Assembly (NCBI GenBank): GCA_013003255.1
Contig: JABDJZ010000306.1
Coordinates: forward strand, 1 to 7,846
DNA from: Rhodothermales bacterium
GTDB taxonomy: Bacteria; Bacteroidota; Rhodothermia; Rhodothermales; UBA10348
Direction: 5' to 3'
DNA length: 7,846 nucleotides
Below, piece after piece: positions 1-6,390 of the stretch; the stretch's first letter is position 1; every line of letters begins with the position of its first letter. The notes beneath the pieces are model-generated. The model was not told where the DNA came from. It ran no database searches and saw nothing but the letters and a program-made list of their open reading frames with translations. The translations under genes were made by a program, and so were the position numbers.

Positions 1-223
1 CAACCACCGCCGCAACGGCCTCAGCATCACCAATCTTACCGGTCACCCCACCGTGACGGTGCCCAATCGACTGGATCCGCTGGATGACGGTCCCGCTGAG
101 CGCCGCCGGCCGGATGCGATTAACTTCATCGGCGGCCTGTACCAGGACGACCTGACGCTGGCCCTGGCTCACGCCTATCAGTCAGCCACCGACTTCCATC
201 TCCAACGACCACCCATCTCCTGA
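1..223 (+). CDS. Amidase-signature family enzyme, C-terminal end (5' truncated by window)
   Basis: An open frame enters from the left edge (first full codon at base 2) and ends at TGA 221-223, giving about 73 residues. The sequence ITNLTGHPTVTVPN, then INFIGGLY, DLTLALAHAYQ and ATDFHLQRPP matches the C-terminal end of amidase-signature hydrolases and GatA-like proteins. In those, an NLTGxPxxxVPxG strand is followed by a final helix of the form LLxLAxAYQxATxWHxxxP. The Ser-cisSer-Lys catalytic triad lies upstream, outside the window, so substrate and activity cannot be judged. A charged insert (DPLDDGPAERRRPD) separates the two conserved blocks. This points to a stand-alone amidase rather than the GatA subunit of the tRNA amidotransferase, but that is inference. 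The next gene starts 3 bases after the stop, which suggests a shared transcript. Confidence 0.8.
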   Translation, partial: NHRRNGLSITNLTGHPTVTVPNRLDPLDDGPAERRRPDAINFIGGLYQDDLTLALAHAYQSATDFHLQRPPIS

Positions 224-226
224 CCC

Positions 227-583
227 ATGCCTCTCGAACTCTACAAATTCCTTCACCTCGTCGGGTTGATCCTGTTGTTTGCTGCAATGGGAGGGTCTGT
301 AATCACGGCGGGGACCGCCAACACCGCCTGGAGAAAGATGCACGGCATGATGCACGGAATCGGCGCATTCCTGCTCTTGTTGGGTGGCTTCGGCATGCTG
401 GCCAAGTTGCAGATCATCGCGTCGTGGCCCGGATGGGTCTGGGGCAAGCTGGTAATCTGGGTGTTGCTTGGCGCAGCCCCGTTCCTGCTGAAAAAGGTGC
501 CGGAGAAGGCACGGGCCCTGCTGTTCGGGATGGTCCTGCTGGGCGTTGTCGCGGCCTACCTGGCCCTGTACAAGCCCTTCTAA
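227..583 (+). CDS. Small four-helix integral membrane protein, unknown function
   Basis: This 118-residue protein is almost entirely hydrophobic. Four membrane helices can be placed at about residues 8-27, 42-60, 68-86 and 96-115, with basic loops (WRK 35-37, KKVPEKAR 89-96). Histidines lie at 10 in the first helix and at 39 and 43 at the start of the second. Small four-helix membrane proteins with histidines at such positions (HemJ-, SirB- and CopD-like) often bind haem or metal. I cannot assign this protein to any of these families, so a cofactor is only a possibility. ATG 227 follows the amidase stop by 3 bases with no clear Shine-Dalgarno, which suggests translational coupling. The YfiT-like gene starts 4 bases after its stop. 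It is real on the evidence of its coherent membrane topology and tight packing in the operon. Confidence 0.75.
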   Translation: MPLELYKFLHLVGLILLFAAMGGSVITAGTANTAWRKMHGMMHGIGAFLLLLGGFGMLAKLQIIASWPGWVWGKLVIWVLLGAAPFLLKKVPEKARALLFGMVLLGVVAAYLALYKPF

Positions 584-587
584 TCCG

Positions 588-1118
588 ATGACGGATCCAC
601 GCTACCCCATCGGTCCGGAATCGCGGGATGATGAGCCCACCGAGGCCAAGCGGCAGTTGTGGTCCTCCCGAATCGCCAATCTGCCTGACGCGCTGGAGGC
701 GGCTGTGGCCGAGCTGACGGGTGCGCAATTGGACACGCCCTACCGCGAAGGCGGATGGACCGTGCGCCAGGTGGTGCACCACATTGCAGACAGCCATCTC
801 AATGCCTACTGCCGGTTTCGGCTGACGCTTACCGAGGACAGCCCGACGGTTCGTCCCTATGACGAGAAGGCCTGGGCGCTGCTCCCGGACGCGGCCTCCG
901 GTCCCATTGAGCCCTCGTTGGCACTGATTCGGGGCCTGCACACGCGCTGGGCAAGCCTGCTCTCCACGCTCAGTCTTTCCGACTACGACCGCCCGCTGCA
1001 TCATCCGGAGAACGGGGATCTCACCCTCTGGAATCTCCTGGGATCCTACGACTGGCACTGCCGCCACCACGTGGCCCACATTACGGCCCTGGCAGAACGA
1101 GAGGGTTGGCGCGGGTAG
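588..1118 (+). CDS. YfiT/DinB-family putative metal-dependent hydrolase or thiol S-transferase
   Basis: This 176-residue protein matches the YfiT branch of the DinB four-helix-bundle superfamily; B. subtilis YfiT/BstA is about 178 residues. Signatures are DPRYPIGP at 3-10, YREGGWTVRQVVHHIADSH at 52-70, RPYDEKAW at 89-96, and WHCRHHVAHI at 156-165. Three histidines from HH 64-65, H160 and H164 are expected to bind the metal, usually zinc or nickel; the H160/H164 spacing matches B. subtilis. BstA adds bacillithiol to electrophiles, and some Bacteroidota make bacillithiol, so a thiol transferase in detoxification is possible but unproven. The start is ATG 588, 4 bases after the membrane protein's stop. 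An in-frame ATG at 546 would overlap that gene and add residues that do not match the family. The protein is probably cytosolic, as no signal peptide is seen. Confidence 0.85.
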   Translation: MTDPRYPIGPESRDDEPTEAKRQLWSSRIANLPDALEAAVAELTGAQLDTPYREGGWTVRQVVHHIADSHLNAYCRFRLTLTEDSPTVRPYDEKAWALLPDAASGPIEPSLALIRGLHTRWASLLSTLSLSDYDRPLHHPENGDLTLWNLLGSYDWHCRHHVAHITALAEREGWRG

Positions 1119-1121
1119 AGT

Positions 1122-1175
1122 GGGCGTCGCGGACGTCTCGGGCGCCACGGACGTCTCGGGCGTCGCGGGCGTCTC
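1122..1175. repeat. 18-bp imperfect tandem repeat, three copies
   Basis: Three head-to-tail copies of GGGCGTCGCGGACGTCTC lie at 1122-1139, 1140-1157 and 1158-1175. The second copy has two changes and the third has one. Each copy splits into two related 9-base halves (GGGCGTCGC and GGRCGTCTC), so the array can be read as six 9-mers. The array sits 3 bases after the YfiT-like stop, between convergent genes. The GACGTC blocks at 1132-1137 and 1150-1155 are self-complementary and could pair as a 6-bp stem, but no T-tract follows, so this is not a standard intrinsic terminator. The rest of the gap (1176-1229) shows nothing else recognisable. Confidence 0.7.
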
Positions 1176-1229
1176 GGCCCATCGGGGCGCGGGCTCTCGT
1201 GGAAGGTTGTCCGGCAGCTCCCGGCGGCC

Positions 1230-3470
1230 CTAGAAGGTGGCCTGTAGCCTGAGTTGTACGTGCCTTGGAGGCGCCAGGTAGGCAGGCCGCTCCAGGTAGT
1301 AGTAATCGAACGCGTTGTTCAGCAGCAGGGTAGCGTTGATCGGCCCTCGTCGGTAGGAGGCCCTCAGGTCCACGACCCGCATGGGGACCAGCAGGTCCGC
1401 ATCCTGCACGAACAGCGCGAAGTCCGTGTCTACGTGTTCCGCCGCGCTCATCAGCCGCAGGTCCGCCCCCACGGAGAATCCGGCGGGAAGGCCCGTCTCC
1501 ATGCCTGTTGTCAGTTGATGCCTGGAGCGCGAGGGAAGCGGCAGGCCGGTCTCCCGGTCTTCGCTATCCAGCAGCGTGTACCCAAATCGGACGCGCGTGT
1601 CCTGCCGGCTGGCCTCGGCCGAGATTTCGGTGCCGGTGATGCGCGCCTTCTCGAGGTTGATGAACTGAAAGGCGCGCAGCGCCGTGACGAGGCGGGGCTC
1701 GATGAAGTCGTAGTAGTCGCTCACGAACGTGGCGACGTCTGTCTCCAGCGTCCACGTGTCACTGATCTTCCGGGTATCCCGGATGCCGACTTCGATGCTC
1801 GAACTCCGCTCCGGCTTGAGCGCCAGGTTGGAAACGATGGGGAAGAAGTCCTGGTTGTCGGTAAAACGCTCTGCAAGGCTCGGCACCCGGAAACCCTGGC
1901 CGAAGGCAACACGGACCGACGTGGCCGGTCCGATGCTCCACGACATGGCCAGTTTCGGGCTGACGCGCTGCAGCGTGGTGCCGGTGTCGATGGCGTAACG
2001 GTCAAGCCGGGCGCCACCCGAAACCGTGACGGCGCCGAGGTTCTCCTCCCATTGAAGAAAGGCCGCTGATTCCGGCTGTCCTCCTGTGGAATCACCGTCT
2101 GCGGTTACGAAGAAAGAGGACTGGGTCACCAGGGCATCCCCGGAAACTCCCACGGTTATGGTTCGCGACTCGCGCGGCACGTAGTCCACCTGGACCTCGC
2201 CGCCATACCGTATTCCAAACGTCCCGTCGTCAGCCTTCTGAGGGTTGCCGTCATCATCAATGGGCCGCAGCATGGACCCAAAAACGCGGCCCCGGACCGT
2301 ATAGAAAATGTGCTCCCCAATGAAACTGCTGAACGAGGGGAGCACCGTCAGCTGGTTGGCAAAGATGTCGTTGGTGCCGGTGGGCTTGCCCGAAGACCCC
2401 TGGGAGCCGATGGCGAGCGACCCCGGGTTGAGGGCATCCCGAGCACCATTCCAGAAGAGAAAGGCATCGCGGTCTCTGGCCAGGAAGCCCACGAGTAACT
2501 CCCCGCGCGTGCCGACGCGCGGGGTCCAGTTTACTTTCGTGAAGGCCTGCAGATAGGAGGCCCGGCTGTAGTTCAGGTATCCGTCGTCCTTTCTGAGGGA
2601 CAGATTGAACCAGCCGCTCCAGCTATCCGAAAGGCGGCGGGAGTGGGAGGCCGCAAAACCGCCGAAGGTGCGGTATTCGCCACCCTTTGGATAGCCCGCC
2701 CGCCACAGGTCGTACCGCACCGGCGCGTGCGCGCCCATGAACCCGGAAATCACCGTCCTGGGCTCATCGCCGGCGTCGCGCGTGATGACATTCACGACCC
2801 CGCCCAGTGCGCCACCGCCGTACAGCGCGGAGCCCGGGCCCTTGAGAACCTCAATACGCTCAATCTGGGCCACCGGGAGGGCATCGAACGGCATGCCGTC
2901 CGTGTCGGGGGTCAGGAGGGGCATTCCGTCCAGCAGGAGGAGTACCCGGCTGCCGGTGTTGTAGGCGAAACCGGAGGAGCCCCGGACGTTGACCTGATTC
3001 TCCTGGACGTTCACGCCCGGGACGTATCGAAGGGCATCATCCAGCGCGACGATATTGCGCACCTCGATGTCGGCGGTCGAGAGGACGGCCACACTCGCCG
3101 GCACCTCAAGCAGTGCCTGGGGGCGTCGGGATGCGGTGATCACCACCTCGCCGCTCTGCAGGATGTCCTCGGCCAGGACAAAGTCGACGCCCGACATGGA
3201 ACGAGCCAGGTCAAGGTCTCGCGTCACGGCCTGGAAGCCGATGGCCGAGGCCCTCAGGCGAAGAGGTCCTTCGGGGAGGCCGGAAATCAGGTAGTGGCCA
3301 TCGACATCCGTGGCCGCGCCGGAGGTCGTGCCCATCACGACGACGTTTACGCCGGGGAGGGGGAGTCCGTCCTGGTCGAAGACCCGCCCTTCGACCTGAA
3401 ATGGCTGGGCCAGTGCGGAGGTCGCCCCAAGAAAGATCAGTAGGAGGAGGCTTGGTCCGGCGTACCGCAT
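1230..3470 (-). CDS. TonB-dependent outer-membrane receptor with N-terminal carboxypeptidase-regulatory-like domain
   Basis: This is a 746-residue TonB-dependent transporter that would import a ligand across the outer membrane using TonB-ExbBD energy. A Sec signal peptide covers residues 1-21 (hydrophobic SLLLLIFLG, cleavage after ALA). A CarboxypepD_reg-like beta-sandwich follows at about 25-105, with GLPLPGVNVVV and TDVDGHYLISGLPEG. A TonB-box-like stretch, GEVVITASR, starts near 107. The plug domain runs from about 115 to 235, with VNVRGSSG, LLLLDGMPL and RIEVLKGPGSALYGGGALGG. The remainder is the beta-barrel, with FGQGFRVPSLAERF, a late NNAFDYYY motif and a terminal Phe. The substrate is not evident: the plug resembles siderophore and cobalamin receptors, but no uptake or biosynthesis genes are adjacent. 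Its start overlaps the lipoprotein stop (TGATG), so the two are probably translated together. Confidence 0.93.
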   Translation of the reverse strand: MRYAGPSLLLLIFLGATSALAQPFQVEGRVFDQDGLPLPGVNVVVMGTTSGAATDVDGHYLISGLPEGPLRLRASAIGFQAVTRDLDLARSMSGVDFVLAEDILQSGEVVITASRRPQALLEVPASVAVLSTADIEVRNIVALDDALRYVPGVNVQENQVNVRGSSGFAYNTGSRVLLLLDGMPLLTPDTDGMPFDALPVAQIERIEVLKGPGSALYGGGALGGVVNVITRDAGDEPRTVISGFMGAHAPVRYDLWRAGYPKGGEYRTFGGFAASHSRRLSDSWSGWFNLSLRKDDGYLNYSRASYLQAFTKVNWTPRVGTRGELLVGFLARDRDAFLFWNGARDALNPGSLAIGSQGSSGKPTGTNDIFANQLTVLPSFSSFIGEHIFYTVRGRVFGSMLRPIDDDGNPQKADDGTFGIRYGGEVQVDYVPRESRTITVGVSGDALVTQSSFFVTADGDSTGGQPESAAFLQWEENLGAVTVSGGARLDRYAIDTGTTLQRVSPKLAMSWSIGPATSVRVAFGQGFRVPSLAERFTDNQDFFPIVSNLALKPERSSSIEVGIRDTRKISDTWTLETDVATFVSDYYDFIEPRLVTALRAFQFINLEKARITGTEISAEASRQDTRVRFGYTLLDSEDRETGLPLPSRSRHQLTTGMETGLPAGFSVGADLRLMSAAEHVDTDFALFVQDADLLVPMRVVDLRASYRRGPINATLLLNNAFDYYYLERPAYLAPPRHVQLRLQATF

Positions 3471-3943
3471 CACAGATCCTCCGGTGGAAAGACGGGAAGA
3501 TTGTCGAAATCCACTGTCAGGTTCAACTGAGTCTGCGCGCCCGGAAGCACCGAAAAGATGCCGCCGTCACCATCCAGCAGGCCGACGGGGCGCCACGACA
3601 GGATGTCGCTAGTCTGTTGCTGCGCGATTCCCGTGTATACGAAGACGCCGGGCTGAACCGCCTGGACAGTAAAGCTGTCCCTCTCCACGCCGTAAGCCAG
3701 TCTCCCCGAGATGGCCATCCGGTTGAGCTGCAGGAAATCCAGCGTATCGCGCGGGGTGAAACGCATGGCCACGAACCGGAAATCCACGACCTCGGAGGCA
3801 GGCGGCCAGTCACCGAGGTAGGTCACCGTGGCTGCAATTGACCCGTCCGGCTCACGTTCCGGTGGCTCAAGGCCGTGGTCACATCCGGCACTCAGGAGCA
3901 GCACCGCTAGAGCAATCGCACCGTATGGGAAGGGTGTTCTCAT
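3470..3943 (-). CDS. Small predicted lipoprotein, unknown function, paired with the TonB receptor
   Basis: This 157-residue protein has a type II signal peptide: short n-region MRTPFPYG, hydrophobic stretch AIALAVLLL, lipobox SAGC with the lipidated Cys at 21. The mature part alternates short strands (SIAATVTYLGDW, DFRFVAMRFTP, QLNLTVDFDNLP) and looks like a beta-sandwich. I do not recognise the family. Start ATG 3943 is chosen because it puts the charged n-region directly before the hydrophobic core, GGAG lies just upstream, and a good -10 box at 3963-3968 would sit inside or downstream of the longer starts at 3991 or 3964. Its TGA shares a base with the receptor's ATG, so it may be an outer-membrane partner of that receptor. 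Surface exposure or ligand binding is inference. Confidence 0.78.
   Translation of the reverse strand: MRTPFPYGAIALAVLLLSAGCDHGLEPPEREPDGSIAATVTYLGDWPPASEVVDFRFVAMRFTPRDTLDFLQLNRMAISGRLAYGVERDSFTVQAVQPGVFVYTGIAQQQTSDILSWRPVGLLDGDGGIFSVLPGAQTQLNLTVDFDNLPVFPPEDL
3478..3482 (-). promoter_or_regulatory. Ribosome binding site (GGAGG) of the TonB receptor gene
   Basis: On the minus strand GGAGG lies 7 bases before the ATG at 3470-3468 and only 4 bases before the in-frame GTG at 3473-3471. The spacing favours the ATG as the start. The site is inside the 3' end of the lipoprotein gene, which fits coupled translation. Confidence 0.7.
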
Positions 3944-3962
3944 AAGCTCCGGGCAGCAGGAC

Positions 3963-3991
3963 ATAGTAGCGCGTCTTTGACAGATGTTCAA
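3963..3991 (-). promoter_or_regulatory. Candidate promoter of the lipoprotein-TonB receptor unit
   Basis: Read on the minus strand, TTGAAC (3991-3986) is followed after 17 bases by TACTAT (3968-3963), a good match to a primary-sigma promoter. Transcription would start near 3955, leaving a leader of about 12 bases before ATG 3943 that still contains GGAG. No operator is recognisable over the boxes. Confidence 0.5.
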
Positions 3992-3999
3992 CCCACACC

Positions 4000-4026
4000 T
4001 TTGGCCCAGCTAAGAAACGATACTAT
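4000..4026 (+). promoter_or_regulatory. Candidate promoter of the queA-ispD-ispF-dedA operon
   Basis: TTTG at 4000-4003 and TACTAT at 4021-4026 are 17 bases apart, roughly the layout of Bacteroidota promoters (TTTG, then TAnnTTTG). The -10 box equals that of the divergent promoter. The -35 part is a weak match to the general sigma-70 consensus. The predicted start near 4033 would give a leader of about 44 bases. The 133-base gap is too short for most riboswitches, and no preQ1-type riboswitch was recognised. Confidence 0.35.
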
Positions 4027-4076
4027 CTTCGTCCCTTCAATCCAGGGTTACACCAGCGCTTCCAGAGGACACGAAC

Positions 4077-5132
4077 ATGGCGTCGATGAAACTGTCGAAT
4101 TTCGACTTTGATTTTCCGCGCCAGCTGATAGCCAAGTATCCGATGGAGCCGCGGGACGAGTCCCGGCTCATGGTGCTCAACCGGGCCGAAGGCACCATCG
4201 AGCACAAGAAGTTTACCGACATCGTCGATTACTTCGGCAAGGGTGACGCCCTGGTGGTGAACAACACCAAGGTGTTTCCGGCTCGCCTCTACGGCAACAA
4301 GGAGAAGACCGGCGCTCGCATTGAGGTCTTCCTGCTCCGCGAACTCAACGCGGAGAACCGGCTCTGGGATGTCATTGTGGACCCGGCCCGCAAGATCCGC
4401 ATCGGCAACAAGCTCTACTTCGAGAACGGGCTGGTTGCTGAGGTCATTGACAATACCACCTCCCGAGGTCGGACCATCCGTTTCGTCCACGAAGGCGACA
4501 ACGATGAGCTCTACCGCCAGATTGACGAGATCGGCGAGACGCCCATCCCGCCGTACATCAAGCGGGACGTGGAGCCGGAGGATCGGGATCGGTACCAGAC
4601 GGTTTTCGCCGAGGAGCGTGGAGCGGTCGCGGCACCAACCGCCGGCCTGCACTTCACGCCGCGCATCGTGCAGGGTCTGGGCGACAAGGGCGTCAACGTA
4701 GCACCGGTTACGCTGCACGTCGGTCTGGGAACGTTTCGTCCGGTCGAGGTCGAGGATCTCACCAAGCACCGGATGGATTCGGAGTACTTCAACATTCCGT
4801 TCTCCACGCAGGAGCGCGTCAACGAGGCATTGAAGTCCAAGACCAAATCCGTCACCGCCCTGGGAACGACGGTTGTCCGGGCCATCGAGTCCAGCCTCTC
4901 GGCGTCCAATACGCTGAAGGCCAATCGTGGGTGGACCGACAAGTTCATCTACCCGCCGTACGAGTTCAGAATCACCGAGCGCCTGATCACGAACTTCCAC
5001 ATGCCCCGCAGTACGCTGGTCATGCTCGTGGCCGCCTTCGCCGGATATGACTTCACCATGGAGGCCTATCAGCAGGCCATCAAGGAGGAGTACCGGATGT
5101 TTTCGTTCGGCGACGCCATGCTTATTCTCTGA
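4077..5132 (+). CDS. queA: S-adenosylmethionine:tRNA ribosyltransferase-isomerase QueA
   Basis: QueA transfers and isomerises the ribosyl part of S-adenosylmethionine onto preQ1 at position 34 of tRNAs with GUN anticodons, making epoxyqueuosine. It acts in the cytosol after Tgt. At 351 residues it has normal family length. Motifs are FDFPRQLIAKYP at 11-22, RDESRLMVL at 26-34, LVVNNTKVFPARLYGNKEKT at 59-78, then PTAGLHFT, HVGLGTFRPV, GTTVVRAIES and LITNFHMPRSTLVMLVAAF. FIYPPYEF replaces the more usual FIYPGYxF, which fits the Bacteroidota form. ATG 4077 is chosen because AGAGGA at 4064-4069 is 7 bases upstream. The ATG at 4086 gives the commoner MKLS start but would sit 16 bases away. It is the first gene of the operon, and ispD follows after 35 bases. 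A product of this pathway is tRNA-Tyr, encoded downstream. Confidence 0.97.
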   Translation: MASMKLSNFDFDFPRQLIAKYPMEPRDESRLMVLNRAEGTIEHKKFTDIVDYFGKGDALVVNNTKVFPARLYGNKEKTGARIEVFLLRELNAENRLWDVIVDPARKIRIGNKLYFENGLVAEVIDNTTSRGRTIRFVHEGDNDELYRQIDEIGETPIPPYIKRDVEPEDRDRYQTVFAEERGAVAAPTAGLHFTPRIVQGLGDKGVNVAPVTLHVGLGTFRPVEVEDLTKHRMDSEYFNIPFSTQERVNEALKSKTKSVTALGTTVVRAIESSLSASNTLKANRGWTDKFIYPPYEFRITERLITNFHMPRSTLVMLVAAFAGYDFTMEAYQQAIKEEYRMFSFGDAMLIL

Positions 5133-5167
5133 CACGCCTTCCGGTCAGGGGGCGATCAGAGGAGCAC

Positions 5168-5911
5168 GTGCACGAGTCAGGCTTACCCGGAGAAATTGCG
5201 GTCATAATCCCTGCGGCGGGTTCAGGAACCCGGTTGGGCGGGCATCGCAAGCAATTCCGGGACCTGGGCGGCAAGCCCGTCATCGTTCAGACCTTGTTGG
5301 CGTTTGAGCGGCACCCTGAGATCCACCAGATCATTGTGGTGGCTCCGGAAAGCGCCGCGAAGCCACTGAGCCACGAGTTCCGGCAGGTGGGTATCTCAAA
5401 GCTCGAACGGGTCGTACCGGGCGGATCCACGCGTCAGGAATCCGTACTGGCCGGCATCGAGGCGCTTCCGCCGCTGGTAGAACTAGTGCTGGTCCACGAC
5501 GCCGTCCGTCCCTTTGTCAGGCAGTCGCAGATCACGGCCGTCATCGAGGCCGTCAAGCGCACCGGGGCCGCTGCCCCCGCCATCGAGGTGGTAGATACGC
5601 TGCGCCGGGCGTCGGGCGGGGTGTTCGGCGAAACCGTCGACCGCTCGGGGCTATTCCGGATGCAGACTCCACAAGGGTTCAGTCGCGAACTGCTCACCCG
5701 GGCCCACACCCAGGAGTCGGATCTCCGGGATGCCACAGACGATGTAGGCCTTGTACAGCGGCTCGGTGAGTCGGTCGCTCTTGTGGCCGGAAGCTCCGAC
5801 AACATCAAAATCACCACGCCGGATGACTGGGAGCGGGCCACCGGGTTCTGGCCGACGTGGGAAAGCGTTCTGAGCCGAGAGGGCATCGAGACCGTTGGAG
5901 GCCAGGCATGA
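5168..5911 (+). CDS. ispD: 2-C-methyl-D-erythritol 4-phosphate cytidylyltransferase IspD
   Basis: IspD joins MEP and CTP to give CDP-methylerythritol and pyrophosphate, the third step of the MEP isoprenoid pathway. The 247 residues contain the nucleotide-binding PAAGSGTRLGG at 15-25 with R22 and K28, GGSTRQESV at 85-93, VHDAVRPFV at 109-117 (D111 and R114), VDRSGLFRMQTPQGF at 157-171, and NIKITTPDDW at 212-221 with K214. These correspond to the known catalytic and substrate-binding residues of E. coli IspD, so the enzyme looks intact. The start is GTG 5168, preceded by AGAGGAG at 5158-5164; no suitable ATG lies nearby in frame. Its TGA overlaps the ispF ATG (ATGA), the usual coupled ispD-ispF order. 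The C-terminal extension after 222 (TGFWPTWESV and beyond) is variable in the family. Confidence 0.96.
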   Translation: MHESGLPGEIAVIIPAAGSGTRLGGHRKQFRDLGGKPVIVQTLLAFERHPEIHQIIVVAPESAAKPLSHEFRQVGISKLERVVPGGSTRQESVLAGIEALPPLVELVLVHDAVRPFVRQSQITAVIEAVKRTGAAAPAIEVVDTLRRASGGVFGETVDRSGLFRMQTPQGFSRELLTRAHTQESDLRDATDDVGLVQRLGESVALVAGSSDNIKITTPDDWERATGFWPTWESVLSREGIETVGGQA

Positions 5912-6387
5912 GCGTCCGCGTTGGATTCGGATATGATGTGCACCGCCTCCAAAAAGGAAGGCGGTTGATCTTGGGCGGCCTCCACATTCCCTCGGAGGTC
6001 GGCCTCCTCGGGCACTCAGATGCGGATGTGCTGCTTCATGCCATTACGGATGCCGTACTGGGGGCGCTTGCGTTGGGAGACATCGGGGCGCTCTATCCCG
6101 ATACGGATGCGGCCTGGAAGGACGCCGATTCGGGGGAACTCCTGAAGGGAGCCTTGGCGAAAGTGCACGAACTGGGCTGGCAGGTCGGCAACATCGACGC
6201 AACGGTCGTGCTTGAACGCCCGAAACTTCGCCCGCACATTGACGCCATGCGCGAGCGCATTGCCGGCCTGTTGGGTGTGTCCTCCGATGCAGTCTCCGTC
6301 AAGGCCACCACCTCAGAACAAATGGGCTTCGTGGGTACCCGAGAGGGAGCCGCCGCCTATGCCGTATGCACCGTCGTTCGGAATTGA
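5908..6387 (+). CDS. ispF: 2-C-methyl-D-erythritol 2,4-cyclodiphosphate synthase IspF
   Basis: IspF cyclises CDP-methylerythritol 2-phosphate to MEcPP with loss of CMP, the fifth step of the MEP pathway. It acts as a homotrimer with a metal ion in each active site. The 159 residues are of normal length. RVGFGYDVHRL at 4-14 supplies metal ligands D10 and H12, and GHSDADVLLHAITDA at 35-49 supplies H44; both match E. coli D8, H10 and H42. DIGALYPDTD at 58-67 and KATTSEQMGFVGTREGAAAYAV near the C-terminus complete the signature. ATG 5908 overlaps the ispD stop by 4 bases and has GGAGG at 5897-5901, 6 bases upstream. An upstream in-frame ATG at 5857 lies inside ispD and is rejected. The missing intermediate enzyme, IspE, is not in the window. 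Confidence 0.97.
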   Translation: MSVRVGFGYDVHRLQKGRRLILGGLHIPSEVGLLGHSDADVLLHAITDAVLGALALGDIGALYPDTDAAWKDADSGELLKGALAKVHELGWQVGNIDATVVLERPKLRPHIDAMRERIAGLLGVSSDAVSVKATTSEQMGFVGTREGAAAYAVCTVVRN

Positions 6388-6390
6388 GCC

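Noticed and set aside
414..1148. A 244-codon minus-strand open frame opposite the membrane and YfiT-like genes
   Set aside because: It has low-complexity Pro/Arg-rich translation and spans two real plus-strand genes and the gap between them, so it is not a gene.
2643..3443. A 266-codon plus-strand open frame opposite the TonB receptor
   Set aside because: The translation is rich in Arg, Gly and His without recognisable motifs, and the opposite strand encodes the conserved plug domain. It is a shadow frame.
3944..4076. Cobalamin or preQ1 riboswitch upstream of the TonB unit or queA
   Set aside because: The gap is 133 bases and shared by two divergent units, leaders look short (about 12 and 44 bases), and no recognisable conserved core was found.
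4023..5135. A 370-codon open frame on the minus strand opposite queA
   Set aside because: It is a long antisense frame produced by GC-rich codon use in queA. Its translation shows no domain pattern, while the plus strand encodes a complete QueA.
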